Source: Streptomyces sp. WAC06614 (lineage in GTDB: Bacteria; Actinomycetota; Actinomycetes; Streptomycetales; Streptomycetaceae). From it: a stretch of DNA of 50,014 nt. The notes beneath the pieces are model-generated. The model saw only the letters and a program-made list of their open reading frames with translations, did not search any database and was not told the DNA's origin. Positions 41,012 to 49,982 of this stretch are shown here, one piece after another. The stretch is taken from the NCBI RefSeq assembly GCF_003949795.1, contig NZ_RPRY01000013.1, forward strand, positions 1-50,014, in the 5' to 3' direction. Numbering within the stretch: the first letter of the stretch is position 1; the number at the start of each line of letters is the position of its first letter. Both the position numbers and the translations under genes were made by a program.

Positions 41012-42175
41012 CTACGCCGTCTCCTCCCGCAGGAGCCCGACGTAGTCCGCGACGGCCCCGTGCACGTCCTGCGCCGTCCACGACAGCGCCTCCGCGGTGA
41101 TCGTCAGCTCGGTCAGCGACGTCCCCGGCGGGCCGTCCGGCCACCAGCCCCGGAACAGGCAGGTCCCGGTCTCCTCCGCCATCCGCACCGACGCCCGGGT
41201 CAGCACCTCCGCCCCGTACGGCAGCCACACCTGGAACTGGTGGGTGTGCGGCACCTCCGGGTTGATCCGGAACCACGGCACGCCCGCCGCCTCGAAGCCC
41301 TTCGCGAGCGCCCCGGCGATCGTCCGGGCGTGCCGGACGTACTCCGGCAGCCTCGGCAGTTCCCGCTCCAGCCCGGCCAGCGCCGACAGGGCCTGCGGGA
41401 ACTGGCGGAAGACCCGGCCGCCGTAGCGCAGCCGCCACTCCCGTGCCTCGGCGACCAGCGAAGCGGAACCGGCCAGGGCGGCCCCGCCCAGGCCGCCCAG
41501 CGACTTGTAGAAGGAGACGTACACACTGTCCGCCAGGCCGGCGATCTCCGCCAGCGGGCGGCCGAAGTGGGTGGTGGTCTCCCACAGCCGGGCCCCGTCG
41601 AAATGGACCACGGCGTCCCGCTCCCGGGCCGCCTCGACCAGCGCGCACAGCTCCTCCCACGAGGGCAGCAGGAAGCCCGGGTCGCGCAGCGGCAGCTCGA
41701 CCATCAGCGTGCCGAACGGCTCGGCCAGCTCCCGTACCTCCTCGGCCGTGGGCTGGCGGCGTTCGTCGGTGGGGTGCACCGTGCGCAGCCCCGCCACCGT
41801 GGTCAGCGCCCCGCCCTCCCACCGCTCGGGGTGCCCCATCGGGTGCAGCGCCACCACCGGGTTCCCGGTCCGGCCCGCCCAGCAGCGCAGCGCGACCTGC
41901 TGGGCCATGGTCCCGGACGGGAAGAACGCGGCCGCCTCCGTGCCGAGGAGTTCCGCGACCCGCTCCTCCAGCCGGGCCACCACCCCGTCGCCGTATACGT
42001 CCGCCGGCTCGTCGGGGTCGTCGGTGGTCAGGGAGGCGAGCAGCTCCCCGACGGTCGGGTCCTTCGGGCCGCGCGTCAGCCGTCGCTGTGCCCCGCGCCA
42101 GGCCGCCCGTTCCCGCGCGGGCCGGTCCTCGTCGCCCGACTGCCTGTCGTCCTGGTGTCCGTCCTGATCACTCAT
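41012..42175 (-). CDS. PLP-dependent beta-eliminating lyase, threonine aldolase type
   Basis: A 387-residue fold-type I PLP enzyme. The N-terminal 60 residues are charged linker. The core shows [14 protein letters not shown] near 85-98, the PLP-contacting Asp193 in HFDGARLWE and the Schiff-base Lys224 in [14 protein letters not shown]. Low-specificity L-threonine aldolases of this kind split threonine to glycine and acetaldehyde. ATG at 42175 has no Shine-Dalgarno; CATGAT lies 6 nt upstream, so it may be leaderless. An ATG at 42223 is an alternative. It is divergent from the DUF2520-panC operon. Confidence 0.85.
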   Translation of the reverse strand: MSDQDGHQDDRQSGDEDRPARERAAWRGAQRRLTRGPKDPTVGELLASLTTDDPDEPADVYGDGVVARLEERVAELLGTEAAAFFPSGTMAQQVALRCWAGRTGNPVVALHPMGHPERWEGGALTTVAGLRTVHPTDERRQPTAEEVRELAEPFGTLMVELPLRDPGFLLPSWEELCALVEAARERDAVVHFDGARLWETTTHFGRPLAEIAGLADSVYVSFYKSLGGLGGAALAGSASLVAEAREWRLRYGGRVFRQFPQALSALAGLERELPRLPEYVRHARTIAGALAKGFEAAGVPWFRINPEVPHTHQFQVWLPYGAEVLTRASVRMAEETGTCLFRGWWPDGPPGTSLTELTITAEALSWTAQDVHGAVADYVGLLREETA

Positions 42176-42276
42176 GGGCCGATCATGGCCCGGGACACGC
42201 GGCCGGGGCCACAGGGCTAGCATGGCGACGTATCGTCCGGTACCCCCCGCGGACTGGAACGGAAGGCATTCCCCGC

Positions 42277-43179
42277 GTGAATCCCACCCCGCAGCCGCGC
42301 CCCGCCCGGCTCGCCGTCGGCGTCGTCGGCGCAGGCCGCGTCGGCCCCGCGCTCGCCCGCGCGCTCCAGCTCGCCGGGCACCGGCCCGTCGCCGTCTCCG
42401 GTGTCTCCGACACCTCGGTGCGTCGGGCCGCGGAGATGCTGCCGGACGTGCCGCTCGTGCCGCCGTCGCAGGTGCTGGCGATGTCCGACCTGGTGCTGCT
42501 GACCGTGCCCGACGACGCCCTGCCCGGCCTGGTGCAGGGGCTCGCCGACACCGGCGCGGTCCGGCCCGGGCAGCTGCTCGTGCACACCTCCGGCCGGTAC
42601 GGGGCCGCCGTGCTGGACCCCGCCCGGCGGGCGGGGGCGCTGCCGCTGGCGCTGCACCCCGCGATGACCTTCACCGGGACCATGGTCGACGTGCAGCGGC
42701 TGGCCGGCTGCTCGTTCGGCGTGACCGCCCCCGAGGAGCTGCGCCTGGCCGCCGAGGCCCTGGTCATCGAGATGGGCGGCGAACCCGAGTGGATCGCCGA
42801 GGCGGCCCGGCCGCTCTACCACGCCGGCCTCGCCCTCGGCTCGAACTACCTGGTCACGCTGGTGGCCCAGGCCATGGAGCTGCTGCGCACCGCCGGGGTG
42901 GAGCACCCGGACCGGATGCTCGGCCCGCTGCTCGGTGCCGCCCTCGACAACGCCCTGCGCTCCGGGGACGCGGCCCTGACCGGCCCGGTCGCCCGCGGGG
43001 ACGCCGGTACGGTCGCCGCGCACGTGGCCGAGCTGCGCCGGCACGCCCCGGCCATGGTGGCCGGCTACCTCGCGATGGCCCGGACCACCGCCGACCGGGC
43101 GCTGGCCCAGGGCCTGCTCAAGCCGGAACTGGCCGAGGACCTCCTCGGCGTCCTCGCCGAGGAGGAAGAGGGACGATGA
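42277..43179 (+). CDS. Rossmann-fold oxidoreductase with DUF2520 domain
   Basis: A 300-residue protein. The N-terminal NAD(P)-binding motif is [17 protein letters not shown], followed by [17 protein letters not shown]; the C-terminal half ([13 protein letters not shown] then [16 protein letters not shown]) is the DUF2520 domain. The fold resembles ketopantoate reductase and 6-phosphogluconate dehydrogenases. It precedes panC and overlaps it by 4 nt (ATGA), so it may supply a ketopantoate reductase-like step of pantothenate synthesis; this is inference from position. GTG at 42277 has GGAAGG 10 nt upstream. Confidence 0.85.
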   Translation: MNPTPQPRPARLAVGVVGAGRVGPALARALQLAGHRPVAVSGVSDTSVRRAAEMLPDVPLVPPSQVLAMSDLVLLTVPDDALPGLVQGLADTGAVRPGQLLVHTSGRYGAAVLDPARRAGALPLALHPAMTFTGTMVDVQRLAGCSFGVTAPEELRLAAEALVIEMGGEPEWIAEAARPLYHAGLALGSNYLVTLVAQAMELLRTAGVEHPDRMLGPLLGAALDNALRSGDAALTGPVARGDAGTVAAHVAELRRHAPAMVAGYLAMARTTADRALAQGLLKPELAEDLLGVLAEEEEGR

Positions 43180-44180
43180 CCGACCTGCTGCTGTCCACCG
43201 CCGACGAGCTGCACCGGCTGCCGCGCACCGGCACCGGGCCCCGCTGCGTCGTGATGACCATGGGCGCGCTGCACGAGGGCCACGCCACCTTGATCCGTAC
43301 CGCCCGCGAGCGGGCCGGCGCCGAGGGCCAGGTCGTCGTCACCGTCTTCGTCAACCCCTTGCAGTTCGGGCCGAACGAGGACCTCGACCGCTACCCCCGC
43401 ACCCTCCAGGCCGATCTGCTGCTGGCCGAGGAGGCGGGCGCGGACGCCGTGTTCGCCCCGTCCGTGGACGAGGTCTACCCGGGCGGCGCCCCGCAGGTGC
43501 GGGTCAGCGCCGGACCGATGGGCGAGCGCCTCGAAGGCGCCACCCGCCCCGGGCACTTCGACGGCATGCTGACCGTGGTCGCCAAGCTCCTCCACCTCAC
43601 CCGGCCGGACGTGGCGTTCTTCGGGCAGAAGGACGCGCAGCAGCTGGCCCTGATCCGGCGCATGGTGACCGACCTGAACTTCCCCGTCGAGGTGGCCGGC
43701 GTACCGACCGTCCGCGAGCCGGACGGGCTGGCCCTGTCCAGCCGCAACCGCTACCTCTCCCAGGACGAGCGCCGCACCGCCCTGGCCCTGTCCCGGGCGC
43801 TGTTCGCCGGCCGCGACCGGCTCGCCGCGCAGGCCGCGCTGCTGGCCCGGGCCGAGGCGGTCGCCGCCCCGGCCGGGGACGAGCGGGCCACCGGCCTGGC
43901 CAAGCTCGGCGAGGCCCGGGCCTCCGCCGACGCGCACGCGGTCTCGGCGGCCGCCGGCGGCCTGGCCGACGGCGTACGGGCCGCGGCCCGGCAGGTGCTG
44001 GAGCAGGCCGGGCGGGCCCAGCCGCCGCTGGAGCTGGACTACCTGGCGCTGGTCGACCCCGCCGACTTCACCGACGTCGGCCCCGACTTCGCCGGACCGG
44101 CCGTGCTGGCCGTCGCCGCGAAGGTCGGCGCGACCCGGCTGATCGACAACATCCCATTGGAGTTCGGAGCACACTCGTGA
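43176..44180 (+). CDS. panC: Pantothenate synthetase (pantoate-beta-alanine ligase)
   Basis: A 334-residue cytoplasmic ligase that joins pantoate and beta-alanine with ATP. The HxGH-type motif HEGH (33-36, [11 protein letters not shown]), [33 protein letters not shown] and the KMSKS-like SSRNRYLS are intact. An Ala-rich insert near 225-265 makes it longer than the roughly 285-residue norm. ATG at 43176 overlaps the upstream stop, and its own stop overlaps the nadB GTG. panB and panD are not in the window. Confidence 0.95.
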   Translation: MTDLLLSTADELHRLPRTGTGPRCVVMTMGALHEGHATLIRTARERAGAEGQVVVTVFVNPLQFGPNEDLDRYPRTLQADLLLAEEAGADAVFAPSVDEVYPGGAPQVRVSAGPMGERLEGATRPGHFDGMLTVVAKLLHLTRPDVAFFGQKDAQQLALIRRMVTDLNFPVEVAGVPTVREPDGLALSSRNRYLSQDERRTALALSRALFAGRDRLAAQAALLARAEAVAAPAGDERATGLAKLGEARASADAHAVSAAAGGLADGVRAAARQVLEQAGRAQPPLELDYLALVDPADFTDVGPDFAGPAVLAVAAKVGATRLIDNIPLEFGAHS

Positions 44181-45931
44181 GCACCCCTGGCACAGGCCCG
44201 TCCGTCACGGGCACCGGCACCGGAGCCACCGGCGGCACCGGCATACGGCTGCACGCCCCGGCCCCCGGCTGGGCCCTGGAGGCCGACGTCGTGGTCGTCG
44301 GCTCCGGCGTCGCGGGCCTGACCGCCGCGCTGCGCTGCGCCGCCACCGGCCGTCGTACGGTCGTGGTCACCAAGGCCCGGCTCGACGACGGCTCCACCCG
44401 CTGGGCGCAGGGCGGGATCGCCGCCGCCCTCGGCGAGGGCGACACCCCCGAACAGCACCTGGACGACACCCTGGTGGCCGGCGCCGGCCTGTGCGACGAG
44501 CACGCCGTGCGCCTGCTGGTCACCGAGGGCCCGGACGCGGTCCGCCGGCTCATCGACACCGGCGCCGTCTTCGACACCTCCGCCGAGACCGGTGAGATCG
44601 AGCTGACCCGCGAGGGCGGCCACCACCGCCGCCGGATCGCGCACGCCGGCGGCGACGCGACCGGCGCCGAGATCAGCCGCGCCCTGGTCGAGGCCGTCCA
44701 CGCGGCCGGGATCGAGACGGTCGAGAACGCGCTGGTGCTGGACCTGCTCCAGGACGCCGAGGGCCGCACGGCCGGCGTCACCCTGCACGTGATGGGCGAG
44801 GGCCAGCACGACGGCGTCGGCGCCGTCCACGCGCCCGCCGTGATCCTGGCGACCGGCGGCATGGGCCAGGTGTTCTCCGCCACCACCAACCCGTCGGTCT
44901 CCACCGGCGACGGGGTCGCGCTGGCGCTGCGCGCCGGGGCCGAGGTCTCCGACCTGGAATTCGTCCAGTTCCACCCGACCGTGCTGTTCCTCGGCACGGA
45001 CGCCGAGGGCCAGCAGCCGCTGGTGTCCGAGGCCGTCCGCGGCGAGGGCGCCCACCTGGTCGACGCCGACGGCGTCCGCTTCATGCTCGGCCAGCACGAA
45101 CTGGCCGAGCTGGCTCCGCGCGACATCGTCGCCAAGGCCATCATGCGCCGCATGCAGGAGCAGGACGCCCGGCACATGTACCTCGACGCCCGGCACTTCG
45201 GTGCCGAGATGTGGGAGCAGCGCTTCCCCACCATCCTGGCCGCCTGCCGCGCCCACGGCATCGACCCGGTGACCACGCCGATCCCGGTCGCGCCCGCCGC
45301 GCACTACGCCTCCGGCGGCGTCCGCACCGACCTGCACGGCCGGACCACCGTGCCCGGCCTGTACGCGTGCGGCGAGGTCGCCTGCACCGGGGTGCACGGC
45401 GCCAACCGGCTCGCCTCCAACTCCCTGCTGGAGGGCCTGGTGTTCGCCGAGCGGATCGCCGCCGACATCGCGGCCCGCCCGCCGCGCGGCAGCGGCCCCG
45501 GCATACCCGTGCCGTCGACCGGCCCGCTCCAGCCCGCCGAGGCCCGCCACGAGGTCCAGCGCATCATGACCGCGGGCGCGGGCGTGCTGCGTTCGGCCGC
45601 GTCGCTGCGCGCCGCCGCCGAGGCCCTGGAGGCGCTCTACGCCGACGCGCTCGGCGCGTTGGAGACCCAGGGCAAGACGGCCGAGCCGGGCGTGGAGACC
45701 TGGGAGGCCACCAACCTGCTGTGCGTGGCCCGGGTGCTGGTCGCCGCCGCGCTGCGCCGCGAGGAGACCCGCGGCTGCCACTGGCGCGAGGACCACCCCG
45801 GACGCGACGACTCCGCCTGGCGCCGCCATCTCGTGGTACGCCTGTCGGAGACCGAGCGCCGCGCCCTGGTCGTCACCCCCACCGACACCGCGGACTTCCC
45901 GCCCGTACACCCCCCGAGCCAGGAGCAGTGA
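44177..45931 (+). CDS. nadB: L-aspartate oxidase
   Basis: A 584-residue flavoenzyme that oxidises aspartate to iminoaspartate in NAD synthesis. The FAD motif [15 protein letters not shown] (38-52), [28 protein letters not shown] and [16 protein letters not shown] are all present, along with [24 protein letters not shown] (two overlapping conserved blocks) near the C-terminal FAD contact. The first 25 residues are Gly/Thr-rich and not part of the domain. GTG at 44177 overlaps the panC stop. nadA, the usual partner, is not in this window. Confidence 0.95.
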   Translation: MSTPGTGPSVTGTGTGATGGTGIRLHAPAPGWALEADVVVVGSGVAGLTAALRCAATGRRTVVVTKARLDDGSTRWAQGGIAAALGEGDTPEQHLDDTLVAGAGLCDEHAVRLLVTEGPDAVRRLIDTGAVFDTSAETGEIELTREGGHHRRRIAHAGGDATGAEISRALVEAVHAAGIETVENALVLDLLQDAEGRTAGVTLHVMGEGQHDGVGAVHAPAVILATGGMGQVFSATTNPSVSTGDGVALALRAGAEVSDLEFVQFHPTVLFLGTDAEGQQPLVSEAVRGEGAHLVDADGVRFMLGQHELAELAPRDIVAKAIMRRMQEQDARHMYLDARHFGAEMWEQRFPTILAACRAHGIDPVTTPIPVAPAAHYASGGVRTDLHGRTTVPGLYACGEVACTGVHGANRLASNSLLEGLVFAERIAADIAARPPRGSGPGIPVPSTGPLQPAEARHEVQRIMTAGAGVLRSAASLRAAAEALEALYADALGALETQGKTAEPGVETWEATNLLCVARVLVAAALRREETRGCHWREDHPGRDDSAWRRHLVVRLSETERRALVVTPTDTADFPPVHPPSQEQ

Positions 45932-45939
45932 CCCGAACC

Positions 45940-46911
45940 GTGAGCACCGAACTTCCCCTGATCAACCCCGAGAACGAAGACGGCGGCTGCGGCGACGACT
46001 GCGCCTGCGGCAGCGGCGACGAGAGCGGCCTGGACCCGGCGCTGGCCCAGCTCCTGGCGGACGCCGGCCTGGACCCGATCGAGGTCGAGGACATCGCGCA
46101 CATGGCCCTGTCGGAGGACCTCGACGGCGGCGTCGACGTCACCACCGTGGCCACCGTGCCCGAAGAGGCCGTGGCGACGGCCGACTTCACCGCCCGCGAG
46201 GCCGGTGTGGTGGCGGGCCTGCGGGTGGCCGAGGCCGTCCTGTCCGTCGTCTGCACCGACGCGTTCGAGGTCGAGCGGCACGCGGAGGACGGCGACCGGG
46301 TCGAGGCCGGTCAGGTGCTGCTGTCGGTGACGGCCCGCACCCGTGACCTGCTGACCGGTGAGCGCAGCGCCCTGAACCTCCTGTGCCGGCTGTCCGGCAT
46401 CGCCACCGCCACCCGGCGCTGGGCGGACGTCCTGGAGGGCACCGGGGCCAAGGTGCGCGACACCCGCAAGACCACGCCGGGCCTGCGCTGCCTGGAGAAG
46501 TACGCGGTGCGCTGCGGCGGCGGCGTCAACCACCGCATGTCGCTGTCGGACGCGGCCCTGGTGAAGGACAACCACGTGGTCGCCGCGGGCGGGGTCGCGC
46601 AGGCCTTCAAGGCGGTCCGCGAGGCGTTCCCCGAGGTGCCGATCGAGGTCGAGGTCGACACCATGCACCAGGTGCGCGAGGTCATCGACGCCGGCGCCGA
46701 CCTGATCCTGCTGGACAACTTCACCGTCCCGGAGACCGAGGAGGCCGTCACCCTGGTCGCCGGGCGGGCCGCCCTGGAGTCCAGCGGCCGGCTGACCCTG
46801 GAGACCGCCCGCGCCTACGCCGAGACGGGCGTGGACTTCCTGGCCGTCGGTGCGCTGACCCACTCCTCGCCGATCCTCGACATCGGTCTCGACCTGCGCG
46901 AAGCGGTGTGA
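45940..46911 (+). CDS. nadC: Nicotinate-nucleotide pyrophosphorylase (quinolinate phosphoribosyltransferase)
   Basis: A 323-residue enzyme that makes nicotinate mononucleotide from quinolinate and PRPP. Conserved elements are EDLDGGVDVTT, RTRDLLTGERSALNLLCRLSGIAT, RDTRKTTPGLRCLEKYAVRCGGG, KDNHV and LDNFT. A short Cys-rich insert GGCGDDCACGSG (Cys17, Cys21, Cys23) precedes the enzyme and is not part of the standard fold. The GTG at 45940 is chosen; a GTG at 45928 overlaps the nadB stop but leaves only 2 nt to AGGAG. It is the fourth gene of the operon and is followed 4 nt later by coaX. Confidence 0.94.
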   Translation: MSTELPLINPENEDGGCGDDCACGSGDESGLDPALAQLLADAGLDPIEVEDIAHMALSEDLDGGVDVTTVATVPEEAVATADFTAREAGVVAGLRVAEAVLSVVCTDAFEVERHAEDGDRVEAGQVLLSVTARTRDLLTGERSALNLLCRLSGIATATRRWADVLEGTGAKVRDTRKTTPGLRCLEKYAVRCGGGVNHRMSLSDAALVKDNHVVAAGGVAQAFKAVREAFPEVPIEVEVDTMHQVREVIDAGADLILLDNFTVPETEEAVTLVAGRAALESSGRLTLETARAYAETGVDFLAVGALTHSSPILDIGLDLREAV

Positions 46912-46915
46912 CCCC

Positions 46916-47725
46916 ATGCTGCTGACCATCGACGTGGGCAACAGCCAGACGGTGCTGGGGCTGTTCGACGGTGACGAGATCGTCGAGCACTGGCGGGTCT
47001 CGACCGATCCGCGCCGGACGGCGGACGAGATGGCCGTGCTGATGCAGGGCCTGATGGGCATGCACCCGATGCTCGGCAGCGAGCTGGGCGACGGCATCCA
47101 CGGCATCGCCATCTGCTCGACCGTACCGGCCGTGATGCACGAGCTGCGCGAGGTCACCCGCCGGTACTACGGCGACGTGCCCGCCGTGCTGGTCGAGCCC
47201 GGCGTCAAGACGGGGGTGCCGATCCTCACGGACAACCCCAAGGAGGTCGGCGCCGACCGCATCATCAACGCGTGCGCGGCCGTCGAGCTCTACGGGGGCC
47301 CGGCGATCGTGGTCGACTTCGGCACGGCGACCACGTTCGACGCGGTGTCCCCGCGCGGGGAGTACGTGGGCGGGGTGATCGCGCCCGGGATAGAGATCTC
47401 CATGGAGGCGCTCGGGATGCGCGGCGCGATGCTGCGCAAGATCGAGCTGGCCCGGCCCCGGAACGTCATCGGCAAGTCCACCGTCGAGGCGATGCAGGCC
47501 GGGGTCGTCTACGGGTTCGCCGGGCAGGTCGACGGGGTGGTGCGGCGGATGTCGCGCGAACTGGTCGGTCCCGCGGGCGACCCGGACGACGTCCGGGTCA
47601 TCGCCACCGGCGGACTGGCGCCGATGGTGCTGGGCGAGGCCGCGGAGATCGACGATCACGAGCCGTGGCTGACGCTGATCGGCCTGCGCCTGGTGTACGA
47701 GCGGAACACGCCCAACTTCGCCTAG
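46916..47725 (+). CDS. coaX: Type III pantothenate kinase
   Basis: A 269-residue ASKHA-fold kinase that phosphorylates pantothenate in CoA synthesis. The phosphate loop DVGNSQTVLGLFDGDE (6-21), VGADRIINACAA, and VDFGTATTFDAVSPRGEYVGGVIAPG (two adjacent blocks) with the catalytic Asp are present. Together with panC and the DUF2520 enzyme it forms the CoA branch of the operon, with nadB and nadC the NAD branch. Its TAG stop shares CTAG with the stop of the convergent WYL regulator. Confidence 0.95.
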   Translation: MLLTIDVGNSQTVLGLFDGDEIVEHWRVSTDPRRTADEMAVLMQGLMGMHPMLGSELGDGIHGIAICSTVPAVMHELREVTRRYYGDVPAVLVEPGVKTGVPILTDNPKEVGADRIINACAAVELYGGPAIVVDFGTATTFDAVSPRGEYVGGVIAPGIEISMEALGMRGAMLRKIELARPRNVIGKSTVEAMQAGVVYGFAGQVDGVVRRMSRELVGPAGDPDDVRVIATGGLAPMVLGEAAEIDDHEPWLTLIGLRLVYERNTPNFA

Positions 47726-48717
47726 GGCGTGTCCGCCCCCGGCCCGCTACGGCCCCCGGTGGCGTAGCGGGCGGCCAAGGCCCGTGCGGCCGTGGCCAGT
47801 TCCGCGCGCAGGGCCTCCGGGCCGAGGACCTCGGCCTCGGCGCCCAGGGCGAGGAACTGGGACGTGGCCCGGGCGGTGGATTCCACCGGCAGGGTGGCCC
47901 GGGTCCAGCCGGGCAGGTCCGGGTCCGGTTCACCGGTGGTCCGCAGGGCGCGGGCCTGCACGCCGCTGAGCCGGGCCGCCGCGCGGGGGGAGAGGCGGAC
48001 CAGGGCCCGGTCGGGGTGGAGCTGGGCGTGGAACTCGGCCTGGGTGTGCCGCCAGTGGGTGGCCAGGTCGAAGTCCTGCGGTGGTTCCACGGGGGTGTCG
48101 GTCGGGGTCAGGGCCTGGATCTGGTCCACCCGGTACGTCCTCGGGGCCTGCGGGCCCGCCACCAGGTACCAGCGGCCGGCCTTGAGGACCAGGCCGTAGG
48201 GGGCCAGGCGGCGCTCCACCTCGTGCGGTTCCTTCCAGCGCCGGTAGCGCACCTCGATCTCCCGGCCCCGCCACACCGCGTCGGCCACCTGCCCGAGGAA
48301 CGGGGCCTCGACGTGCTCGGCGTACCAGCCGGGGGCGTCCAGGTGGAAGCGCAGCCGCATGCGGTCCGACTGCTCCCGCAGGTGCGCGGGCAGGGCCGCA
48401 CGCAGCTTCAGGCCGGCCGCCGCCACCTCCTGGCCCAGGCCGAGTTGGGCGGCCGGGCCCGGCAGGCCGGTCAGGAACAGGGCCTCGGCCTCGGCCGTGT
48501 TCAGTCCGGTCAGCCGGGTGCGGTAGCCGTCCAGGAGGCGGTAGCCGCCGCGGTGGCCGGCGTCGCCGTAGACCGGGACCCCGGCGGCGGCCAGCGCCTC
48601 CATGTCCCGGTAGACCGTGCGTACGGAGACCTCCAGCTCGCGCGCGAGGTCCTCGGCGGTGGTCCGCTCACGGGTCTGGAGCAGGAGCAGGATGGAGAGC
48701 AGGCGGCTCGACTTCAC
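47722..48717 (-). CDS. WYL-domain transcriptional regulator with DeoR-type HTH (YafY-like)
   Basis: A 331-residue regulator. The N-terminal winged helix (RLLSILLLLQTRERTTAEDLARELEVSVRTVYRDMEALAAAGVPVYGD) is followed by GGYRLLDGYRTRLTGL, a helical linker and a WYL domain (about 140-230) with RYRRWKEPHEVERRLAPYGLVLKAGRWYLVAG. A WCX region ends the protein. WYL domains bind nucleotides or small ligands and often answer to DNA damage or phage. GTG at 48717 overlaps the DUF4386 stop by four bases, so the two are coupled. Convergent overlap with coaX leaves no space for a terminator. Confidence 0.88.
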   Translation of the reverse strand: MKSSRLLSILLLLQTRERTTAEDLARELEVSVRTVYRDMEALAAAGVPVYGDAGHRGGYRLLDGYRTRLTGLNTAEAEALFLTGLPGPAAQLGLGQEVAAAGLKLRAALPAHLREQSDRMRLRFHLDAPGWYAEHVEAPFLGQVADAVWRGREIEVRYRRWKEPHEVERRLAPYGLVLKAGRWYLVAGPQAPRTYRVDQIQALTPTDTPVEPPQDFDLATHWRHTQAEFHAQLHPDRALVRLSPRAAARLSGVQARALRTTGEPDPDLPGWTRATLPVESTARATSQFLALGAEAEVLGPEALRAELATAARALAARYATGGRSGPGADTP

Positions 48718-49385
48718 CGCGCCAGGATGGCAGGGGAGAAGCCCTTGGTCAGCAGGCGGACGGCCAGGGCGACCTCCCAGGCGAACACCGGGAGCGCGGC
48801 GAGCGACCCGGGCGCGGAGACCTGGGGGTAGAGGCCGAACAGGACGCACAGGCCCGAGACGCCGATCAGCGGCCCGCCGACCAGTCCCAGCCCGGTGATC
48901 GCCCGGGGCACCAGCCGGGCCCGGTGCAGCAGCCAGGCCAGCAGCAGGGTGTTGGCGCCGAGGGCGAGGTTCGGGCCGAGGAGGAAGGTCCAGTCGTGGA
49001 CCGCCGTCAGGGCCCGGGCGACCGCCAGCGTGGCGTCCGGATCTCCCGCGGCCGTGCCGTGCAGGGTCACCACCGCGAGGACGGCGAGGATGCCGATCGT
49101 GATGACCGCCGCCTCCAGCAGCCGGGCGCAGAGGTGGGCGAGGGCGAGGCCCTCGTGCCGGCGGCGGAGCACCGGGTAGAGGGTGACGGCGGTGCCGGTG
49201 ACGGCCGCGACCAGCAGGAGTTCGCAGGCCGCCCCCAGCAGCGCCCGGGTGTCGGGGCCGGGGGCGAGGACGTAGCCGGGGTCGTGCAGCAGCGGGCGGT
49301 AGAGCAGGAGTCCCGCGATCGCGGTGATCTCCGTGAGCAGGAACAGGATCCCGGCCGTGGTGGCCGTTCTTCGGGACGAGGACAT
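48714..49385 (-). CDS. DUF4386 family membrane protein
   Basis: A 223-residue protein with six hydrophobic helices; characteristic stretches are AGILFLLTEITAIAGLLLYRPLL at the N-terminus and VHDWTFLLGPNLALGANTLLLAWLLHRARLVPRAITGLGLVGG in the middle. DUF4386 proteins are of unknown function and are often next to regulators. ATG at 49385 has a GGGAGG ribosome site 9 nt upstream. It is coupled to the WYL regulator and divergent from tetR with two operator dyads between, so TetR repression is likely. Confidence 0.83.
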   Translation of the reverse strand: MSSSRRTATTAGILFLLTEITAIAGLLLYRPLLHDPGYVLAPGPDTRALLGAACELLLVAAVTGTAVTLYPVLRRRHEGLALAHLCARLLEAAVITIGILAVLAVVTLHGTAAGDPDATLAVARALTAVHDWTFLLGPNLALGANTLLLAWLLHRARLVPRAITGLGLVGGPLIGVSGLCVLFGLYPQVSAPGSLAALPVFAWEVALAVRLLTKGFSPAILAR

Positions 49386-49410
49386 GGGCGCGGCCTCCCT
49401 GGAGCTGGAG

Positions 49411-49456
49411 GTGTACGGCGTACACCTGGCCGTCACCGTAGGCGTACGGCGTACAC
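49411..49456. promoter_or_regulatory. Tandem TetR-type operators
   Basis: GTGTACG-G-CGTACAC (49411-49425) is a perfect 15-bp dyad. GCGTACG-G-CGTACAC (49442-49456) is a second copy with one changed base, 31 bp away (three helical turns). The second overlaps a -10-like TACACT (49452-49457) of tetR. The layout suits a regulator that represses both divergent promoters. Confidence 0.65.
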
Positions 49457-49487
49457 TCGTCAAGCCGTGGAAGGGAGCTGGGACGAC

Positions 49488-49982
49488 GTGGTGCGACGGG
49501 AGCCGCTCAGCCGGGAGCGGGTGCTGCGGGCCGCCGTGCGGCTCGCCGACGAGGTCGGGATCGACACGCTGAGCATGCGCCGGCTCGCCCAGGAACTGGG
49601 CGTGGTGCCGATGGCGCTCTACAAGCACGTGGCCCACAAGGACGAGCTGCTCGACGGCATGGTCGATCTCGTGGTCGGCGGCATCGAGCCGCCGGTGGCC
49701 GGCGGCGACTGGCAGCCGGCGGTGCGCCGGCGGATCCTCGCCGCGCGACGGGCCCTGCTGGGGCATCCGTGGGCGGCGCAGGTGGTCCAGTCGCGGGGCC
49801 GGCCCACCCCGGCCGTGCTCGCGTACGTGGACTCGCTGGCCGGGATGTTCCGGGCGGGCGGCTTCTCCGTGGACCTGACCCATCACGCGCTGCACGCGCT
49901 GGGGAGCCGGATGCTGGGCTTCACCCAGGAGCTGTTCGACGACTCGGCGCCGGCGCCGAGTCGTCGAACAGCTCCTGGGTGA
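49488..49982 (+). CDS. TetR family regulator, 3' end replaced by a fold-back
   Basis: The HTH (about residues 8-55) reads LSRERVLRAAVRLADEVGIDTLSMRRLAQELGVVPMALYKHVAHKDELLDGM, and the start of a TetR_C_1 domain follows to HHALHALGSRMLGFTQELFDD. After 49951 the sequence is the reverse complement of what came before, so the last residues (SAPAPSRRTAPG) are an artefact of the palindrome and the true C-terminus is missing. GTG at 49488 has AAGGGAG 10 nt upstream; a GTG at 49467 is possible. It is divergent from the DUF4386 gene and probably represses it through the two dyads. Confidence 0.75.
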   Translation: MVRREPLSRERVLRAAVRLADEVGIDTLSMRRLAQELGVVPMALYKHVAHKDELLDGMVDLVVGGIEPPVAGGDWQPAVRRRILAARRALLGHPWAAQVVQSRGRPTPAVLAYVDSLAGMFRAGGFSVDLTHHALHALGSRMLGFTQELFDDSAPAPSRRTAPG

